NCBI RefSeq assembly: GCF_963669205.1
Contig: NZ_OY769915.1
Span: forward strand, 5,306,001 to 5,370,000
Source: an uncultured Roseibium sp.
Lineage (GTDB): Bacteria > Pseudomonadota > Alphaproteobacteria > Rhizobiales > Stappiaceae
Length of the DNA: 64,000 nucleotides
Direction of reading: 5' to 3'
Shown: positions 35,733 to 45,278 of the stretch, in pieces
Layout of the letters: the number at the start of each line of letters is the position of its first letter
How positions within the stretch are numbered: position 1 is the stretch's first letter
Translations under genes and position numbers: made by a program
The notes under the pieces: generated by a model
The model's database searches: none
The model's input: the letters and a program-made list of their open reading frames with translations, nothing else
Told to the model about the DNA's origin: nothing

Positions 35733-37922
35733 TCAGGCAGCATTCTCATGCCGGCTCTCCGCATTGCGGGTCACGTCACTTAGGAACCTCTCCACCTCTT
35801 CGGTAAGCATGGCGCTCGCCTCGGAGACCAAGTCGGACGCGGAGTTCACGGAGCCTGCTTCTTCCGACGTTTTTTGCACGACGCTGGCGACGGACGTCAT
35901 GCTTGTTTCCGCTTCCGAGGTGCTGTCGCTGGCGGACTTTGCCGAGCGCGCGATTTCCTCGTTGGCAGACCGCTGTTCCTCGATCGCGCTGGCGACCGAA
36001 TTCGTGAGATCCATGACGTCGGATACCTTCGCCGAGATGTTTCCGATCGCGTTCGCCGCATCTTTGACTGAGGTCTGGATTCCAGAAACGCGCCCAGAAA
36101 TCTCGTCGGTCGCCTTTGACGTCTGCTCCGCAAGTTGCTTGACTTCCGACGCGACGACGGCGAACCCGCGCCCGGCTTCTCCCGCACGCGCGGCTTCAAT
36201 GGTTGCATTGAGCGCAAGCAGGTTGGTTTGTTCGGCAATGTCCCGGATCAGGCTGACGACACTGCCGATATGCTCGGCCGTTTCCGAAAGCGTCTGGACA
36301 TACTGGTTGGTCACCTCCGCAGCTTCCACGGTTTCGGTGACGATCCGGGTGGTCGCTTCCGTCTGATTCGCTATTTCCTGAACAGACGCCGTCATTTCTT
36401 CCGTCGCCGCAGCAACCGCCGCAACGTTCTCAGACGCGTTTTTCGAAGCGTTACCCGCCGCATGCGTCTCCGTGGAGGCGCTGTCCGCCAGGGTATCCAG
36501 CGTGGTTGCCGATTGCTGCATCAGGTGCATCTGGTCGTTCACGGTTGCCAGGCGCTCCGAAATGGCAACCTTGAAATCGCTGATCAGGCCATCCAGCAGC
36601 AGCTGCCGCTCGCGTTCCCTTTTCTGATCGCCCTGTGCCTGAACTTCCAGCTCGCCCCTCTGGATGGCATTGGCCTTGAATACCGCGACGGCTCTGCTCA
36701 TGTCGCCGATCTCATCGCTCCGGTCCGCACCTTCCACATCCACGTTGACGTCCCCTGCAGCCAGTCTTTTCACGGCATCGACAAGCCGCGCGATCGGCGA
36801 CGTGATGGTGCGTGCGGCGAAGAAGCCGGCAATGGCGGCGATTGCAAGCAGCACCACGCCGGCCAGTAGCATCCGGTTGCGCATGGCGACCACGGGAGCG
36901 TTGGCCTCCGCGTGGGACTGCATTGCAAGGAGAATGAAATCATTGCCCTGATAGTTGAATTTCAGGGCTTCAACATCCATCAGTTCACCGCGGTGCAGGT
37001 CGGCATATCCAAACGCGTTTCCTGCGGCCCGGGCCTCGGCAACGACGGGCGCTTCGATCCTTGTGGCCAGGATATCGTTCACGTCGGCGGTATGATCGGT
37101 ATCGTTGCGCATCAGGCCGTCATCGCCGATGAGCACAAGTTCACCGGTGTTGCCCAGACCGAGATCGTTCTTCATGAGTTGATTGATCTTGTCGACCGGC
37201 ATCTGAAACGCAAGTACGCCGAGCGTATTGTTTTCGCCGTCGATGACGGGATGGGCCATGAAGCTCGCAGGTGCATCGAAACTCGGCCCGTAAGGGGCGA
37301 AATCTTCAAAAGCAACTTCACTATGCGAGGTTATGGCCATCGCCTTGCGATAAACCGCTCCAAGATCGGAAGACGCCCATTCGCCGCCACCGGCGCGAAA
37401 GTTGGTCGCGTAGTCGAGTTCCTTGAAAACCGAATAGACGAGGTTGCCTTCCGTGTCGAACAGAAAGACATCGTAATAGCCTTCATCCTGCTGCAGCTTG
37501 TGGAACCAGGGATGATACTTGCCGTGAACCAGGTCATACGCGGTCCCGGTCTCGGCCTGGTAGAGCTTGTCCTTTTCACCGGTCGGATGCGGGTTGTCGG
37601 TGATGTAGGCCTGCTGGAGACGGGCCTCCATGTCTGTGCCGTCTCCCGCCATGTCTTGCCAGGCGCCCGCAAAATCCGAGACGGCGGAAGCCGTACCCGG
37701 GTTCTCGGCGATCAGCACGAGCTGGTGCTCGATCGCTTCCAGGTAGGCATGGATCTCGTGTGACCCGATTTCCGCAGCTGCCTTGAGGCGTTGCTTTGTG
37801 AGCTCTTCGATACTGTTGACGGACGTGAAGTAGCTGGCAACGCCTATTCCGATACCGACAATGGCAGCGGCCCCGACCAGTAAAGCAGGAATTTTCTTCG
37901 ACAGGCGCATATTTGAGAACAT
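35733..37922 (-). CDS. methyl-accepting chemotaxis protein
   Basis: 729-aa transmembrane chemoreceptor. N-terminal helix (MRLSKKIPALLVGAAAIVGIGIGVASYF), a periplasmic sensor of about 280 residues of double-Cache type (YLEAIEHQLVLIAENPG, VFLFDTEGNLVYSVFKELDYATNF, GVLAFQMPVDKINQLM), a second membrane helix (MLLAGVVLLAIAAIAGFFAA), HAMP (TSPIARLVDAVKRLAAGDVNVDVEG), then the signalling domain with hairpin tip IRDIAEQTNLLALNATIEAARAGEAGRGFAVVA. The ATG at 37922 has GAGG five bases upstream. Cache sensors often bind small metabolites; with inositol genes next door, sensing of a sugar or acid is possible but unproven. Confidence 0.93.
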   Translation of the reverse strand: MFSNMRLSKKIPALLVGAAAIVGIGIGVASYFTSVNSIEELTKQRLKAAAEIGSHEIHAYLEAIEHQLVLIAENPGTASAVSDFAGAWQDMAGDGTDMEARLQQAYITDNPHPTGEKDKLYQAETGTAYDLVHGKYHPWFHKLQQDEGYYDVFLFDTEGNLVYSVFKELDYATNFRAGGGEWASSDLGAVYRKAMAITSHSEVAFEDFAPYGPSFDAPASFMAHPVIDGENNTLGVLAFQMPVDKINQLMKNDLGLGNTGELVLIGDDGLMRNDTDHTADVNDILATRIEAPVVAEARAAGNAFGYADLHRGELMDVEALKFNYQGNDFILLAMQSHAEANAPVVAMRNRMLLAGVVLLAIAAIAGFFAARTITSPIARLVDAVKRLAAGDVNVDVEGADRSDEIGDMSRAVAVFKANAIQRGELEVQAQGDQKRERERQLLLDGLISDFKVAISERLATVNDQMHLMQQSATTLDTLADSASTETHAAGNASKNASENVAAVAAATEEMTASVQEIANQTEATTRIVTETVEAAEVTNQYVQTLSETAEHIGSVVSLIRDIAEQTNLLALNATIEAARAGEAGRGFAVVASEVKQLAEQTSKATDEISGRVSGIQTSVKDAANAIGNISAKVSDVMDLTNSVASAIEEQRSANEEIARSAKSASDSTSEAETSMTSVASVVQKTSEEAGSVNSASDLVSEASAMLTEEVERFLSDVTRNAESRHENAA

Positions 37923-38373
37923 GGAGACCTCGCACGGAAAGGGACCTCCGGCGCTCGGCATGAGCAGCGGCGGAGTTACAAAATTCGGATGGTTTCTTAT
38001 TTCGACTACCTGAAACTATTATTTTGGGAACAGTTGGAAGAAATGGTTAATGAAATCTACCTGACACAGCGCAAGCATGACAAATTACGACATTTTCTTT
38101 ACAAATTGACCCAGATGAATTGGTTATTATACTAACGTCGAAACGGTCGAAACGCCGATTTCGATTACATAATATTCTACCAGCCGCGCGAATAGCTCAA
38201 ATTATTGCTTCGAACACTCCGAATGACTGGGGAGGTTTTCCTCCAGATACGTGCTGTGCAGGAGTGGCAATCAGTCAAGGCGCAAAAGACAGTCGAACCA
38301 GTCCGCAAGCCGGACTGGTTCGCGTTTGTAGGCTTCGCGGACATGCAATCATGGCCGCGAAGTCGCGTGGAAA
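37923..38373. other. intergenic region between symporter and chemoreceptor genes
   Basis: 451 bases, AT-rich compared with the genes around it. It should contain the promoter of the chemoreceptor gene (minus strand) and it contains the terminator of the symporter gene (38294-38322). An exact tandem 9-mer, GTCGAAACG twice, lies at 38138-38155. No gene is seen. Confidence 0.6.
38294..38322 (-). terminator. intrinsic terminator of the usp-symporter operon
   Basis: Perfect 12-bp stem CGAACCAGTCCG / CGGACTGGTTCG with a five-base loop. Read on the minus strand it lies 52 bases after the symporter stop and is followed by ACTGTCTTTTGC. Confidence 0.75.
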
Positions 38374-39915
38374 TCAGGTGAATTTCTTGATTTCGTTGCT
38401 CTTCAGCCGCGTCAGGTAGCTGTCCAGTTCACGCTTGACGATCGGCATCAGCGCGTAGAGCGCCACGATGTTGACAACCGCCATGGCGAAGATCGCCGCG
38501 TCGGAGAAGTCGATGACCGGGCCGAGGCTCGCAGCCGCGCCGATCACGACGAAGATGCAGAAGATGACCTTGAAAACCAGTTCCTTGGTCTTGCCTTCGC
38601 CGAACAGGAAGGTCCAGGCCTTCAGGCCGTAGTAGGACCAGCTGATCATGGTGGAGAAGGCAAACAGCACCACGGCGACGGCCAGCACGTACTGGAACCA
38701 CCCGAATGCCGACGAGAAGGCGGCAGACGTCAGGGCGACACCCGAATTCCCGTCCACGGTCTGGATCGCGGAACCTGCTTCATTGAGCACGTAAAGACCG
38801 GTTTCCGGATCGGAGACCAGCTGGCCCGTGATGATGATGACCAGTGCGGTCATGGTGCAGATCACGACGGTGTCGATGAACGGCTCCAGAAGCGACACGA
38901 AGCCTTCCGTGATCGGCTCCTTGGTCCGCACCGCCGAGTGCGCGATTGCGGCGGAACCGACGCCGGCCTCGTTGGAGAATGCCGCCCGCTTGAAGCCCTG
39001 GATCAGGGCACCGACAAAGCCGCCGGCAACACCGAGACCGGTGAAGGCGCCTTCAAAGATCTGGCCGAAGGCCCAGCCGATCTTGTCTGCATGCATCAGC
39101 AGGATGACGAGGGCTGTCAGGACATAGAGAACGCCCATGAACGGAACGACCTTTTCCGTGACCGACGCAATCGACTTCAGACCGCCGACGATCACCGCGA
39201 AGACGATGGCCGCGAAGATGAGACCGGTGATCCAGCCCGGATAGTCGCCGACCACGTTGGCGATCTGCGCATGTGCCTGGTTGGCCTGGAACATGTTTCC
39301 GCCGCCGAACGCGCCCAGGATACAGAAGATCGCGAACATCACCGCAAGGATCTTGCCCGCAGGCAGCCCGCGTTCCTCGAAACCCTTGGTCATGTAGTAC
39401 ATCGGTCCACCGGAGACGGTGCCGTCCGGATATTCGTTCCGGTACTTCACGCCGAGGGTACACTCGGTGAATTTGGATGCCATGCCCATGAGCCCGGCCA
39501 GGATCATCCAGAAGGTCGCGCCCGGACCGCCGATGCCCACGGCAACCGCGACACCGGCAATGTTGCCGAGACCGACGGTGCCCGAAAGGGCTGTTGCCAG
39601 CGCCTGGAAATGGCTGACCTCACCGGCATCTTCCGGATCCGAATAGTCGCCGCGCACCAGCGCGATCGAATGCGGAAACGCTCGGAACTGGATGAAGCCG
39701 AAATAGACCGTGAAGACGGTCGCCGCCACGACAAGCCAGCCGACGATCCACGGAAACGACGTTCCGGGAAACGGGCTGAAGATAAAGCTGACAAACCAGC
39801 CTGTCGAATTTGCGAACAGGGTGTTGACCTGTTCGTCGATGGATTGAGCCATCGCCGGCATCGTGCAGGCAAGGACAATGGAGGCGGCAAGAGCCGCTGC
39901 AAAGGATTTTTTCAT
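38374..39915 (-). CDS. alanine or glycine:sodium symporter, AGCS family
   Basis: 513-aa inner-membrane transporter importing alanine or glycine with Na+. Family motifs: FRAFPHSIALVRGDY, GEVSHFQALATALSGTVGLGNIAGVAVAVGIGGPGATFWMILAGLMGMASKFTECTLGVKYR, and GFKRAAFSNEAGVGSAAIAHSAV. The N-terminus has a cleavable-looking signal sequence (MKKSFAAALAASIVLACTMPAMAQ), as is common in alphaproteobacterial members. Cotranscribed with the universal stress protein gene 20 bases upstream. An Lrp-type regulator gene diverges from that operon, matching amino-acid control. Confidence 0.94.
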   Translation of the reverse strand: MKKSFAAALAASIVLACTMPAMAQSIDEQVNTLFANSTGWFVSFIFSPFPGTSFPWIVGWLVVAATVFTVYFGFIQFRAFPHSIALVRGDYSDPEDAGEVSHFQALATALSGTVGLGNIAGVAVAVGIGGPGATFWMILAGLMGMASKFTECTLGVKYRNEYPDGTVSGGPMYYMTKGFEERGLPAGKILAVMFAIFCILGAFGGGNMFQANQAHAQIANVVGDYPGWITGLIFAAIVFAVIVGGLKSIASVTEKVVPFMGVLYVLTALVILLMHADKIGWAFGQIFEGAFTGLGVAGGFVGALIQGFKRAAFSNEAGVGSAAIAHSAVRTKEPITEGFVSLLEPFIDTVVICTMTALVIIITGQLVSDPETGLYVLNEAGSAIQTVDGNSGVALTSAAFSSAFGWFQYVLAVAVVLFAFSTMISWSYYGLKAWTFLFGEGKTKELVFKVIFCIFVVIGAAASLGPVIDFSDAAIFAMAVVNIVALYALMPIVKRELDSYLTRLKSNEIKKFT

Positions 39916-39935
39916 TTTCTGAGCCCCTGGAAATT

Positions 39936-40370
39936 TTATGGAACGATGGTCACCGGCACCGGTGCCGCCTGTGCAAGGCTGCCCGCAACGGATCCGAACA
40001 CCCGGGTGGAAAGCTGCGAATGCCCCGTCCGGCCGATCACGATCTGCTCGACACCGTCCTCGTCGGCAATCTTGATCAGCGTTTCCGCAATGTGCCCGTA
40101 CCGAAGTTCGGATGTCGCTTCCATGCCGTCCTTGGAAAGCTTCTGCATCACGGGATCGAGCACGGCCGTGCGGGCACGCTCAAGTTCCTCGGTCCTGCGC
40201 GCATGCCGTTCTTCAATTTCGTTTGGCGTCAGGAATGTGTACGGCGACCATTCAAGTACATGTGCAACCACAAGCCCCGCTTGACTGGCCTTTGCCAAGT
40301 TTACAGCGAAATCGACCGCGTTGTTCGATGCGCTGCTGCCGTCGTAGCCGACGACTATTTTCTTGTTCAT
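39936..40370 (-). CDS. universal stress protein, UspA family
   Basis: 144-aa single Usp domain: KIVVGYDGSSASNNAVDFAVNLAK at the start, and the ATP-binding signature GRTGHSQLSTRVFGSVAGSLAQAAPVPVTIVP at the end, which has the G-2x-G-9x-G-S/T pattern of ATP-binding members. Small Usp proteins are often encoded next to a transporter and may tune it. Here the gene lies 20 bases before the symporter gene in the same direction. Confidence 0.93.
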   Translation of the reverse strand: MNKKIVVGYDGSSASNNAVDFAVNLAKASQAGLVVAHVLEWSPYTFLTPNEIEERHARRTEELERARTAVLDPVMQKLSKDGMEATSELRYGHIAETLIKIADEDGVEQIVIGRTGHSQLSTRVFGSVAGSLAQAAPVPVTIVP

Positions 40371-40511
40371 CTAGGTTCCCCTTTTCAACGGCCCCATGCC
40401 GTAGAGGAAACGTTATCCCACGTTGCAATGGAAAGGTTCTCATTTTTCAATTGAAATCAGAAATTTTCTCAATAATTATCGAAAAATCGCAAATTTTTCG
40501 GAATTCTTACG

Positions 40512-41003
40512 ATGGATCGGCTTGATCAGAAAATACTTTCGATTTTGCAGAAAAACAGCCGCATTTCGATGGCGCGGCTGTCGGAACAGGTTGGACTGTC
40601 CCTGTCGGCGTGCCACCGGCGGGTCAAACTTCTGGAAGCGAACGGGATTATCGAGGCCTACACGGTCCGGCTGGACCGGGCGTCGCTGAAGCTGGAAATG
40701 CAGGTCTTCATCGAGGTGAAGCTGACCAGCCCGCGCAGGGAGGACGCACTTGCGTTCGAAGACGAGATCGCGCGCATGCCGGAGGTCCTGGAGTGTCACC
40801 TGATTTCGGGAGAATTCGACTATCTGATCCGGCTGATGACCAAGAACACCGCCGCATATGAGAAGCTCTACAGGGGCCGGCTTTCACAGATCCCGTCGGT
40901 CGCGCAGATGAAGACACTGCTGAGCCTCAGCACCGTCAAGGAATTCGAAGGCCTCAACCTGGACGAAACCGCCGTCACGGCCGCCGACAACGCCGTCATC
41001 TGA
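40512..41003 (+). CDS. Lrp/AsnC family transcriptional regulator
   Basis: 163 aa. N-terminal HTH (MDRLDQKILSILQKNSRISMARLSEQVGLSLSACHRRVKLLEANGIIEAYTVRLDRASL) and C-terminal RAM effector domain (MQVFIEVKLTSPRREDALAFEDEIARMPEVLECHLISGEFDYLIRLMTKNTAAYEKLYRGRLSQIPSVAQMKTLLSLSTVKE). Divergent from the usp-symporter operon across 141 AT-rich bases, so it is the likely alanine- or amino-acid-responsive regulator of that operon. Convergent with kdgK, seven bases apart. Confidence 0.94.
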   Translation: MDRLDQKILSILQKNSRISMARLSEQVGLSLSACHRRVKLLEANGIIEAYTVRLDRASLKLEMQVFIEVKLTSPRREDALAFEDEIARMPEVLECHLISGEFDYLIRLMTKNTAAYEKLYRGRLSQIPSVAQMKTLLSLSTVKEFEGLNLDETAVTAADNAVI

Positions 41004-41010
41004 ACACGGT

Positions 41011-41919
41011 TCAGGCGGGCTCGAAGCAGTTTACCAGGGCCCCGCGATTCTGGATCACCGTTCCGGCGAGCCGGGCACCTGCATCGACGCTGGCCGCGAT
41101 GTTGCCGCTGACCAGGTATTCCGCCAGAAACGCGGCGTTGAAACTGTCTCCGGCGGCGGTCGTGTCGACGATGTTCGAGACAGGCCTGGGCTGGAACGCC
41201 TGCCGGTTTTCCCTGGAGGCGCAGATGACCTCTTCCGGCCCGTTCTTGACCACGACCATGCCGGCCCCGGCGGACAGGTAGCGGTCGGCACTGACGTCTG
41301 CCGCCCGATCCCCGAAATGCGCCAGTTCATCCTCGAAGGACGGCATGACGAAGTCGCACTGCCCGGCGGCTTCGGTGACACGGGCGCGCATCGTGTCTTC
41401 CGTTTCCCAGAGACGCGGGCGCAGGTTCGGATCGAACGCCGTTTTGGCGCCGCGCGCACGGGCGGATTTCAGCGCATCGAAAAAGGTATCGCGGTCCCGC
41501 TCCGGCAGGATTGCCAGGGTGATGCCGCTGAAATAGATCAGGGCGGCATCGGCAACGGTGGACTGCAGCTGACCGGCGTCGGCAGCGAGTTGACGCGCTG
41601 CGGCCTGGGACCGCCAGTAGGCGAAGCTTCGCTCCCCGTCCTTCAGCTGGATCATGTAAAGTCCGACGGTCCTGTCGTCCAGCCGTTGGACCGGTCCGAC
41701 GTCGATGCCCGACTGCTGTAGAAACGCGAGCATCTGGTCCGAAACCTGGTCGCGGCCGACCGCGGTGCAGTAGCCGACAGTCCAGTCTGACGGCAGGCAC
41801 TTGCGCGCATACCAAGCCGTGTTCAACGTGTCTCCGGCAAATCCCATGGCAAACGTGCCTTGACCGGTCGGAGCCATCTCGACCATGCATTCGCCGACGG
41901 CCAGAAAAGTTTTGGACAC
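41011..41919 (-). CDS. kdgK: 2-dehydro-3-deoxygluconokinase (PfkB family)
   Basis: 302-aa sugar kinase: FLAVGECMVEMAPTGQGTFAMGFAGDTLNTAWYARKCL, DDRTVGLYMIQLKDGERSFAYWRSQAAARQL (typical of KDG kinases, which keep the FxYWR motif), and ATP/anion-hole signature VDTTAAGDSFNAAFLAEYL. GTG start at 41919 with GGGAGG seven bases upstream. It phosphorylates KDG for the Entner-Doudoroff route. It follows the DeoR-regulated importer on the same strand after a 221-bp gap, so it may be the last, separately started gene of that system. Confidence 0.92.
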   Translation of the reverse strand: MSKTFLAVGECMVEMAPTGQGTFAMGFAGDTLNTAWYARKCLPSDWTVGYCTAVGRDQVSDQMLAFLQQSGIDVGPVQRLDDRTVGLYMIQLKDGERSFAYWRSQAAARQLAADAGQLQSTVADAALIYFSGITLAILPERDRDTFFDALKSARARGAKTAFDPNLRPRLWETEDTMRARVTEAAGQCDFVMPSFEDELAHFGDRAADVSADRYLSAGAGMVVVKNGPEEVICASRENRQAFQPRPVSNIVDTTAAGDSFNAAFLAEYLVSGNIAASVDAGARLAGTVIQNRGALVNCFEPA

Positions 41920-42140
41920 AGGTATCCTCCCAGGAAATTGCAACGCACAGCGTCGTTCAAAGTCGCTGATTTCTGCAATTTAAATCCATTTAAATCCGCA
42001 TTAAGTTAATAGCACGAATGAAACGCCCGTCAATCATCCTAAAGATTGAATTCGGCCACTCGCCGGTGGATCCAGACGGTTGCAAAACCCGGTGCTGCGC
42101 GAAAATTTCCGAAGATTTGGCCGGTTGGCGCCAGAAATTT

Positions 42141-42962
42141 CTATTTGATGCCGGCGCGCATGAAGCTCTGGACAAACTGCCGCTGGAACAGAAGAAACGC
42201 GATCAGAAGCGGCCCGGAAGTCATCAGGGTCGCAGCGTTTATTACCGACCATTCGATGCCGCTGTCGATGGCCGAGAAAATGCTCAGGCCGACCGTGACA
42301 GGACGCGTCTCGACCGAATTGGTCACGATCAGCGGCCAGAGGAAGTTGTTCCAGTGATGGCTCACAGAGACCAGGCCATAGGCGAGATAGGTCGGCTTTG
42401 CGAGCGGGATATAGACCTTCCAGAGCACCCCGAGAACCGACGCCCCTTCGATGCGGGCCGCCTCGTCCAGCTCCTTCGGGATGGTCATGAAGGTCTGCCG
42501 CAGGAGGAAGATGCCGAAGCCGGAGGCGACATAGGGCAAGGCAATGGCGGGAATGGTATCGACGAGATCGAGGAGCCGCATGGTCTTGTAGTTCTCGACC
42601 ATCAGGATGTCCGGCATGACCAGAAGCTGCAGCAACACCAGCGCAAACAGGATGTTGCGGCCCGGGAATTCGAACCGGGCGAAGGCAAAGGCCGCCAGGG
42701 TGCACAGGAAAAACTGGCCCACCAGGATCATGGTCACCAGGATGAAGGTGTTCAAAAAGTAGCGGGCGAACGGCGCCGCATCCCAGGCCTTTGCAAAATT
42801 CTCCAGCGTCAGGGGCGCAAACAGTTCGAACCGCGCCTCGTAGGCGGCCGGGTGAAACGCGGTCCAGACCGCATAGGCCAGCGGCAGGAACCAGAGCAGC
42901 GCAAGCGCCCATGCGGCGATGGTGTTGAGCGCCCGGTCGAAGACGTCGGAAGGGCCGGTCAT
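42141..42962 (-). CDS. carbohydrate ABC transporter permease, UgpE/MalG type
   Basis: 273-aa CUT1 permease: NTIAAWALALLWFLPLAYAVWTAFHPAAYEARFELFAPLTLENFAKAW at the start, the EAA loop PKELDEAARIEGASVLGVLWKVYIPL, and C-terminus LFQRQFVQSFMRAGIK. The ATG overlaps the stop of the partner permease by four bases. Substrate unknown; context (DeoR regulator, KDG kinase) suggests a sugar, sugar acid or glycerol phosphate. Confidence 0.92.
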   Translation of the reverse strand: MTGPSDVFDRALNTIAAWALALLWFLPLAYAVWTAFHPAAYEARFELFAPLTLENFAKAWDAAPFARYFLNTFILVTMILVGQFFLCTLAAFAFARFEFPGRNILFALVLLQLLVMPDILMVENYKTMRLLDLVDTIPAIALPYVASGFGIFLLRQTFMTIPKELDEAARIEGASVLGVLWKVYIPLAKPTYLAYGLVSVSHHWNNFLWPLIVTNSVETRPVTVGLSIFSAIDSGIEWSVINAATLMTSGPLLIAFLLFQRQFVQSFMRAGIK

Positions 42963-43846
42963 TTGTAATGCACCTTCCGGTCAAAGAAGAAGAACTGCCC
43001 GATCGCCAGCAGCGACAACAACGCGAGCAGCGCAACCGTCAGCGTCGCGCCGTACGCCGTCTCCCAGAAACGGAATGCGACTTCATAAATGTAGAAGAGC
43101 AGAAGCGCGGACGCATTGTCCGGGCCGCCGTCCGTCAGAATGAAGATATGGTCCACCAGGCGGAAGGAATTGATCACCGCATTGACGCAGACGAACAGCG
43201 TCGTCGGCATCAGCAGCGGGAAGGTGATCCGCCAGAAAATCGTCCAGCGCCCTGCCCCCTCGATCTGTGCGGCCTCCTTCAAGGAAACTGGGATTGCCTG
43301 CAGGGCCGCAAGGTAGAAGATCATGAAGAAGCCGGCTTCCTTCCAGACGGTCACCACGATGATCGCGTTGAGCGCGGTGTCGGGATTGCCGAGATAGTTG
43401 CTGGCGGGCCATCCGAACAGGAACCCCGTGATCTGGTCGAAGAGACCAAAGCCCGGCGTATAGAAGAACAGCCAGATATTCGCGACAGCGATCAGCGGCA
43501 GAACGGTGGGGGTGAAATAGGCCATGCGCACGAAACTGCGCCCCGCCAGTTTGTCATTGACCCACAGGGCCATGACGATCGCCAGCGCGACGGAAGCCGG
43601 GATCGTGCCCAGCGCGAACCAGAGATTGTTCCAAAGCACTTTCCAGAACACCGGGTCGTCGATCATGCGGTCGTAGTTGTCGAGGCCGATGAATTTCGCC
43701 GACCGGCGGCCGCGCGGTGTCGAAAAGAAGCTGTTGATCAGGGTCGTGACCGCCGGAATGTGCGTGAAGGCAAACAGGAAGACCAGCGCCGGCAGCAGCA
43801 GCAGCCATCCGTGGATCCAGTCCCGCTTCAGTTTCAGTTCCCGCAT
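42959..43846 (-). CDS. carbohydrate ABC transporter permease, UgpA/MalF type
   Basis: 295-aa CUT1 permease: WIHGWLLLLPALVFLFAFTHIPAVTTLINSFFSTPRGRRSAKFIGLDNYDRMIDDPVFWKVLWNNLWFA. The FIGLDNY and FWKVLWNN pattern is typical of UgpA-like permeases. EAA loop VSLKEAAQIEGAGRWTIFWRITFPLL. About six helices. It follows the binding-protein gene and the hairpin at 43886-43915. Confidence 0.92.
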   Translation of the reverse strand: MRELKLKRDWIHGWLLLLPALVFLFAFTHIPAVTTLINSFFSTPRGRRSAKFIGLDNYDRMIDDPVFWKVLWNNLWFALGTIPASVALAIVMALWVNDKLAGRSFVRMAYFTPTVLPLIAVANIWLFFYTPGFGLFDQITGFLFGWPASNYLGNPDTALNAIIVVTVWKEAGFFMIFYLAALQAIPVSLKEAAQIEGAGRWTIFWRITFPLLMPTTLFVCVNAVINSFRLVDHIFILTDGGPDNASALLLFYIYEVAFRFWETAYGATLTVALLALLSLLAIGQFFFFDRKVHYK

Positions 43847-43885
43847 CGTCGTCCCAGTCAGACCGTTGAATTCAGTTAAATGAAG

Positions 43886-43915
43886 GCGGAGCGCCTGAGT
43901 GGGGTGGCGCTCCGC
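43886..43915 (-). terminator. hairpin after the DeoR-operon binding-protein gene
   Basis: Perfect 10-bp stem GCGGAGCGCC / GGCGCTCCGC with a ten-base loop, between the binding-protein stop (43928) and the permease start (43846). On the minus strand it is followed by TTCATTT. Same position as in the other ABC operons of the window. Confidence 0.6.
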
Positions 43916-43927
43916 TACGACAGGACC

Positions 43928-45211
43928 TTAGCGATACTCAGCCAGGATCTTGTCAGCCTGTTCCTGCGCTTCCTTCAGCGCGGTGGCAGGGTCTTTCTGT
44001 CCGGTAATTGCGGACGCCAGGGCGTCGTTGAAGAGGCCGGTGATGCGCTGGTTCTGGAAGGTGGACAGCTCCGCCTTCGCAAACTCCAGCTGGTCGCGGG
44101 CAACAAGCGCCGGAGCGAAGTCGGCCGTGTAGGCTTTCATCGTTTCCGTGTCCCAGGTCTCTGCACGCGGCGCGACATACCCGGTCGCGATGGTCCACTT
44201 CGCAGCCTGTTCCGGAGCCGTGATCCACTTCACGAACTCGACCGCCGCCTTGGACTGCTCATCGGAGGCACCCTTGAACAGGTAGAAGTTGCCGCCGCCC
44301 GTCGGCGCACCGCGGGTTTCCTTGGCCGGAAGCATGGCGACCCCAAAGTCGAACGGGGCGTTATTTCGCACGTTCGTCAGGTTGCCGGTGGACGTCCACA
44401 TCATGGCCGTCTGCCCCTCGAAGAACGCTTTCGGCGTCGCGCCCCATTCGATGATGCCGGGCGCCATGACCGCGTCCTTGGTGCTCAGATCAACCAGGTA
44501 CTGAAGGGCTTCGACAACCTTCGGATCGTCAAAATTGGTCTTGTTGCCGTCGGCGCTGGCGAGGATCGCGCCATTCTGGATGGCCAGCCCCTGGAACAGC
44601 CAGTAGGGGAAACCGGACGAAGGAATGCGCACACCCCATTGGGTGACCTTGCCGCTGGCGTCCTTCTTGGTCAGCTTCTTGCCGAATTCGACCATTTCGT
44701 CCCAGGTTTCAGGTGCGACATCCGGGTCGAGACCGGCTTCCTTGAAGGCTTCCTTGTTCCAGTAAAGCACCGGCGTGGAGCGCTGGAACGGAATGCCGTA
44801 GGTCTTTCCACCGGTCTGGCTGTTTTCCATGAATGCCGGGTAGAACCCCTCGATCCATGTCTTGTCTTCGTCGCCCGACAGGTAATCATCGAACGGCACG
44901 ATCAGGTCTTCGTCGATCAGCGTGAACATGTCGACCGACAGGATCACCGAAAGCTGGGGCGGGTTGCCGCCACGCGATGCAGTGATCGCCTTGGCGACCG
45001 TGTCCTGGTAGGAGCCGGCGTAGACAGCATCGATGTTCACATCCGGGTTCTGGGCGACGTATTCATTCGTCAGCTCCTGGATGGTTTCAGCGGCCGTGCC
45101 GCCAACGGCGACCGGGAAATAAAATTGCAGGTCAACGGCCTGAGCGGACGCCCAGGTGCTGAAAGTAAGAGCCGTTGCCGCAACGGCTTTCAGGAAAGTG
45201 GACTTCAACAT
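43928..45211 (-). CDS. sugar ABC transporter substrate-binding protein, UgpB-like
   Basis: 427-aa family 1 binding protein. Signal peptide MLKSTFLKAVAATALTFSTWASA-QAVDLQFYFPVAVGG. The segment LQFYFPVAVGG..AETIQELTNEYVAQNPDVNIDAVYAGSYQDTVAKAITASRGGNPPQLSVILSVDMFTLIDEDLI closely follows the UgpB pattern (glycerol-3-phosphate or glycerophosphodiester binding), as do YGIPFQRSTPVLYWNKEAF and AMLPAKETRGAPTGGGNFYLFKG. AGGAAG lies seven bases before the ATG. Ligand could be glycerol-3-phosphate or a sugar; the DeoR/GlpR-type regulator fits either. Confidence 0.88.
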   Translation of the reverse strand: MLKSTFLKAVAATALTFSTWASAQAVDLQFYFPVAVGGTAAETIQELTNEYVAQNPDVNIDAVYAGSYQDTVAKAITASRGGNPPQLSVILSVDMFTLIDEDLIVPFDDYLSGDEDKTWIEGFYPAFMENSQTGGKTYGIPFQRSTPVLYWNKEAFKEAGLDPDVAPETWDEMVEFGKKLTKKDASGKVTQWGVRIPSSGFPYWLFQGLAIQNGAILASADGNKTNFDDPKVVEALQYLVDLSTKDAVMAPGIIEWGATPKAFFEGQTAMMWTSTGNLTNVRNNAPFDFGVAMLPAKETRGAPTGGGNFYLFKGASDEQSKAAVEFVKWITAPEQAAKWTIATGYVAPRAETWDTETMKAYTADFAPALVARDQLEFAKAELSTFQNQRITGLFNDALASAITGQKDPATALKEAQEQADKILAEYR

Positions 45212-45278
45212 CTCAAAACTTCCTAAGGTTTGAACATCCGCATCATTGCGGCTGATCTACGCAGGCGCGCGCAGTCGG

